Origin: M3007 sp037445225
GTDB taxonomy: Bacteria > Bacteroidota > Bacteroidia > Chitinophagales > Saprospiraceae
Direction: 5' to 3'
Length of the DNA: 64,000 nucleotides
NCBI GenBank assembly: GCA_037445225.1
Contig: JBBIKW010000001.1
Span: 124,001 to 188,000 of the forward strand
Each line of letters opens with the position of its first letter. Position 1 is the first letter of the stretch. Positions 62,135 through 64,000 of this stretch are shown here, one piece after another. The notes under the pieces are model-generated. The model was not told the DNA's origin, did not search any database, and saw nothing but the letters and a program-made list of their open reading frames with translations. A program made the position numbers and the translations under genes.

Positions 62135-63087
62135 CTTTGCGAGACGCCCTATTCAAGTGCCTGCGCTATTCCGGCTTGCCCTGGCTGCTGCGCCACACGG
62201 TGCAGCGGCGGCGCGTGACGCTGGTCATGTTTCACGACATCGCGCCGGACTATGCCGAGCGCGCCTTTGGCTTTCTAAAAAGGGCGTACAACGTCATTGC
62301 TCTCGAGGAATATCTGCGCGCGCGTCAGACCGGGCAGCAATATCGGCTGCCGCCGCGCGCCCTAATCATCACCCTCGACGACGGACATCGGCGCAACCGC
62401 GAGCTGTTGCCCATCTTAGAGCGGCTCCGACTTCCGGTGACCATCTTCCTGTGCGCGGGCATCATAGGTACCTATCGACACTTCTGGTTTACTTACCGCC
62501 ATCCCATGCTGAGCACAGAGCAGCTAAAGCGGGTCTCCAATAGCGAGCGGCTACACCTCCTCGCTCAGGCGGGCTTCGACCCGCAGGGCGAATGGGCCCA
62601 ACCGCAAGCGCTGTCGCATCAGGACATAGAGGCGATGCGGTCGCGCGTGGACTTCCAAAGCCACACCCTTTTCCACCCCTGCCTGCCGCATTGTACCGAC
62701 CAGGAGGCGTGGACAGAGATTGCCGAGTCGCGACAGGTGCTCGAACAGGCCTATGGCTTGAGGGTGTACGCCTTGGCTTTCCCTAACGGCGACTACAGTG
62801 ATCGCGACATCGAACTGGTCCGCCGCGCCGGCTATACGTGCGCCATCACGGTAGATTTTGGCTACAACACGTTGCAAACCGACCCGTATCGCCTGCGGCG
62901 CCTAAGCATCGACGATACCGACAACGAGGATGCCGTGTGCGTCAAGGCCAGCGGCCTGTGGACACTGCTAATGGCCCTGATAGGGCGCAGGCGCTGGAAA
63001 TCGCCCTACTACGCCGGCCCTGCAGCGCCTGAGCCGTCGGCCTATCGCAAAACACGTTCTCTTCATGTAAAGGATTTGTCTAACTAA
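62131..63087 (+). CDS. Polysaccharide deacetylase (NodB/CE4 family)
   Basis: 318 aa. The NodB fold begins with TLVMFHDIAPDY; metal and catalytic motifs are LIITLDDGH (the usual DDG) and FQSHTLFHP (His-x3-His), and LRVYALAFPNGDYSD is the third motif. No signal peptide is present, so it acts on a cytoplasmic or membrane-bound sugar intermediate. Start overlaps the asnB stop as ATGA. It precedes the FemAB-like gene by 3 bp, so the three genes form an operon. Confidence 0.9.
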   Translation: MTLRDALFKCLRYSGLPWLLRHTVQRRRVTLVMFHDIAPDYAERAFGFLKRAYNVIALEEYLRARQTGQQYRLPPRALIITLDDGHRRNRELLPILERLRLPVTIFLCAGIIGTYRHFWFTYRHPMLSTEQLKRVSNSERLHLLAQAGFDPQGEWAQPQALSHQDIEAMRSRVDFQSHTLFHPCLPHCTDQEAWTEIAESRQVLEQAYGLRVYALAFPNGDYSDRDIELVRRAGYTCAITVDFGYNTLQTDPYRLRRLSIDDTDNEDAVCVKASGLWTLLMALIGRRRWKSPYYAGPAAPEPSAYRKTRSLHVKDLSN

Positions 63088-63090
63088 CCT

Positions 63091-64000
63091 ATGCTATACA
63101 CCTCCTACGCCGATTTAAAGCGAGCCGGTTGGGTCGACACCATAGACCGATTTGTCGAGGCACACCCCGACGGTAATTACTTTCAGAGCACCGAATTTTT
63201 CCGCCTCATCGAGTCGGTGAAAGGATACCGGCCGGTTCTGCTCATTGCCATCAATGGCCGAGGGGACTTAGAAGGGGTGCTGTTGGGCGTGTTGCAGTCG
63301 GATGGAAGCGGTCCCAAAGCTTGGCTATCGCGCCGACTCATCGTATGGGGCGGCCCTATTGTAGTGGATCACGCTGTTTCCGTAGCTCGCGCGCTGTTAG
63401 AAGCGCTGACGCGCTACGCTCGCCATCGAGCCATATTTATCGAATTTCGCAACTTTTTCGACTGCACCCCTCTTCACGAGGCTTTCGCATCGTGCGGGTT
63501 TCGGTTCAAACCCCATCTAAATTACTTAGTCAAAACCGACAGCATAGAGGCAGCTAAGGCAAGGCTGAGCAGCAATCGGCGCCGCCAGATCAAGACCAGT
63601 TTGGCGGCGGGCGCCGTTGCTATGGAAGCGCAGAGTGAGGGGGATGTGTTGACCATGTACAGCATCTTGGAAAAGCTGTACCGAGAGAAGGTGAAAAAGC
63701 CTCTCCCTCACGTCGACCTATTTCTTCAGCTGTGGCGGTCGCCTTCTGCCAAGGTGTTTGTAGTCAAGTACAACGGCGAAGTGATCGGCGGCAGCATTGG
63801 CCCCATCTATCGCAATAAGGTATTGTATCAGTGGTACGTCTGCGGCGAAAACGGCCGCATCAGCGGCGTACATCCCAGCGTGTTGGCTTCTTGGGCCCCC
63901 ATCGAATATGGCGCTACTCACGGCTTCGACCACTTCGACTTCATGGGAGCCGGCCGCCCGGATGAAGACTACGGCGTGCGCGAATTCAAGGCGCGCTTTG
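63091..64000 (+). CDS. FemAB-like GNAT acyltransferase (partial)
   Basis: At least 303 aa; it runs off the right edge without a stop. The two-GNAT FemAB layout is visible: FIEFRNFFDC in the first half, SSNRRRQIKTSLAAGAVAME as the start of the second GNAT domain, and VIGGSIGPIYRNKVLYQWYV near the end. Such proteins add amino acids or acyl groups to lipid-linked precursors, and relatives accompany AsnB and deacetylase genes in exosortase or exopolysaccharide loci. The ATG at 63091 lies 3 bp after the deacetylase stop. Confidence 0.82.
   Translation, partial: MLYTSYADLKRAGWVDTIDRFVEAHPDGNYFQSTEFFRLIESVKGYRPVLLIAINGRGDLEGVLLGVLQSDGSGPKAWLSRRLIVWGGPIVVDHAVSVARALLEALTRYARHRAIFIEFRNFFDCTPLHEAFASCGFRFKPHLNYLVKTDSIEAAKARLSSNRRRQIKTSLAAGAVAMEAQSEGDVLTMYSILEKLYREKVKKPLPHVDLFLQLWRSPSAKVFVVKYNGEVIGGSIGPIYRNKVLYQWYVCGENGRISGVHPSVLASWAPIEYGATHGFDHFDFMGAGRPDEDYGVREFKARF

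Overview
The window looks like a chromosomal segment of a moderately GC-rich member of the Bacteroidota. Direct signs are repeated -7 boxes of the Bacteroidota type (TAnnTTTG, twice with TTTG exactly 21 nt upstream), proteins with C-terminal type IX secretion (T9SS) sorting domains, a PorE-like protein, a DUF4175 protein, a GWxTD protein and an inverting-type GH97 glycosidase. Class or genus cannot be fixed from this stretch. Most of the window is dense housekeeping sequence with short, often convergent gaps. I see no CRISPR array, transposase, integrase or rRNA.

Layout. 0.3-6 kb: tail-specific protease prc, miaA, a Pif1/RecD-like helicase and an ATP-grasp ligase. 6-16 kb: a giant DUF4175 membrane/coiled-coil protein, a secreted C1 peptidase, a DMT-type transporter, rlmD, a small anti-sigma-like protein, a lone VWA protein and a lipoprotein. 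16-22 kb (leftward): recG, nadE and a decayed DUF4062-STAND-TPR gene, the clearest accessory relic. 22-31 kb: GH97, a YhhN protein, hpf, mitochondrial-type citrate synthase, purE, a membrane Fe-S oxidoreductase pair and a PyrR-like phosphoribosyltransferase. 31-39 kb: a haem-binding protein, an LpxH-like phosphoesterase with a long structured leader, tig-clpP-clpX behind tRNA-Leu, and the bifunctional (p)ppGpp enzyme. 39-48 kb: an S24-type repressor, lspA, a TMTC-like membrane TPR protein, an MFS exporter, Sua5/TsaC, folE, lpxH and a GWxTD protein. 48-60 kb: mutS, a PorE-like envelope protein ending in three SPOR domains, two tiny proteins that are almost only a T9SS sorting domain, tRNA-Gly, rimM, an NRDE/TANGO2 protein and carA. 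60-64 kb: an AsnB-type amidotransferase, a polysaccharide deacetylase and a FemAB-like acyltransferase that runs off the edge, probably the start of a surface-polysaccharide cluster.

Functional themes are envelope and secretion (lpxH and its homologue, lspA, PorE-like protein, T9SS cargo tails, polysaccharide triad), proteostasis (prc, tig-clpPX), stress and ribosome control (rel, hpf, rimM, miaA, rlmD, Sua5) and genome maintenance (recG, mutS, helicase). No complete, obviously new system is visible. The best candidates for novelty are the PorE-like architecture with SPOR repeats, the pair of stand-alone sorting-domain proteins, a structured RNA candidate near 58.1-58.2 kb, a strong terminator near 44.15 kb with no gene behind it, and the STAND relic.
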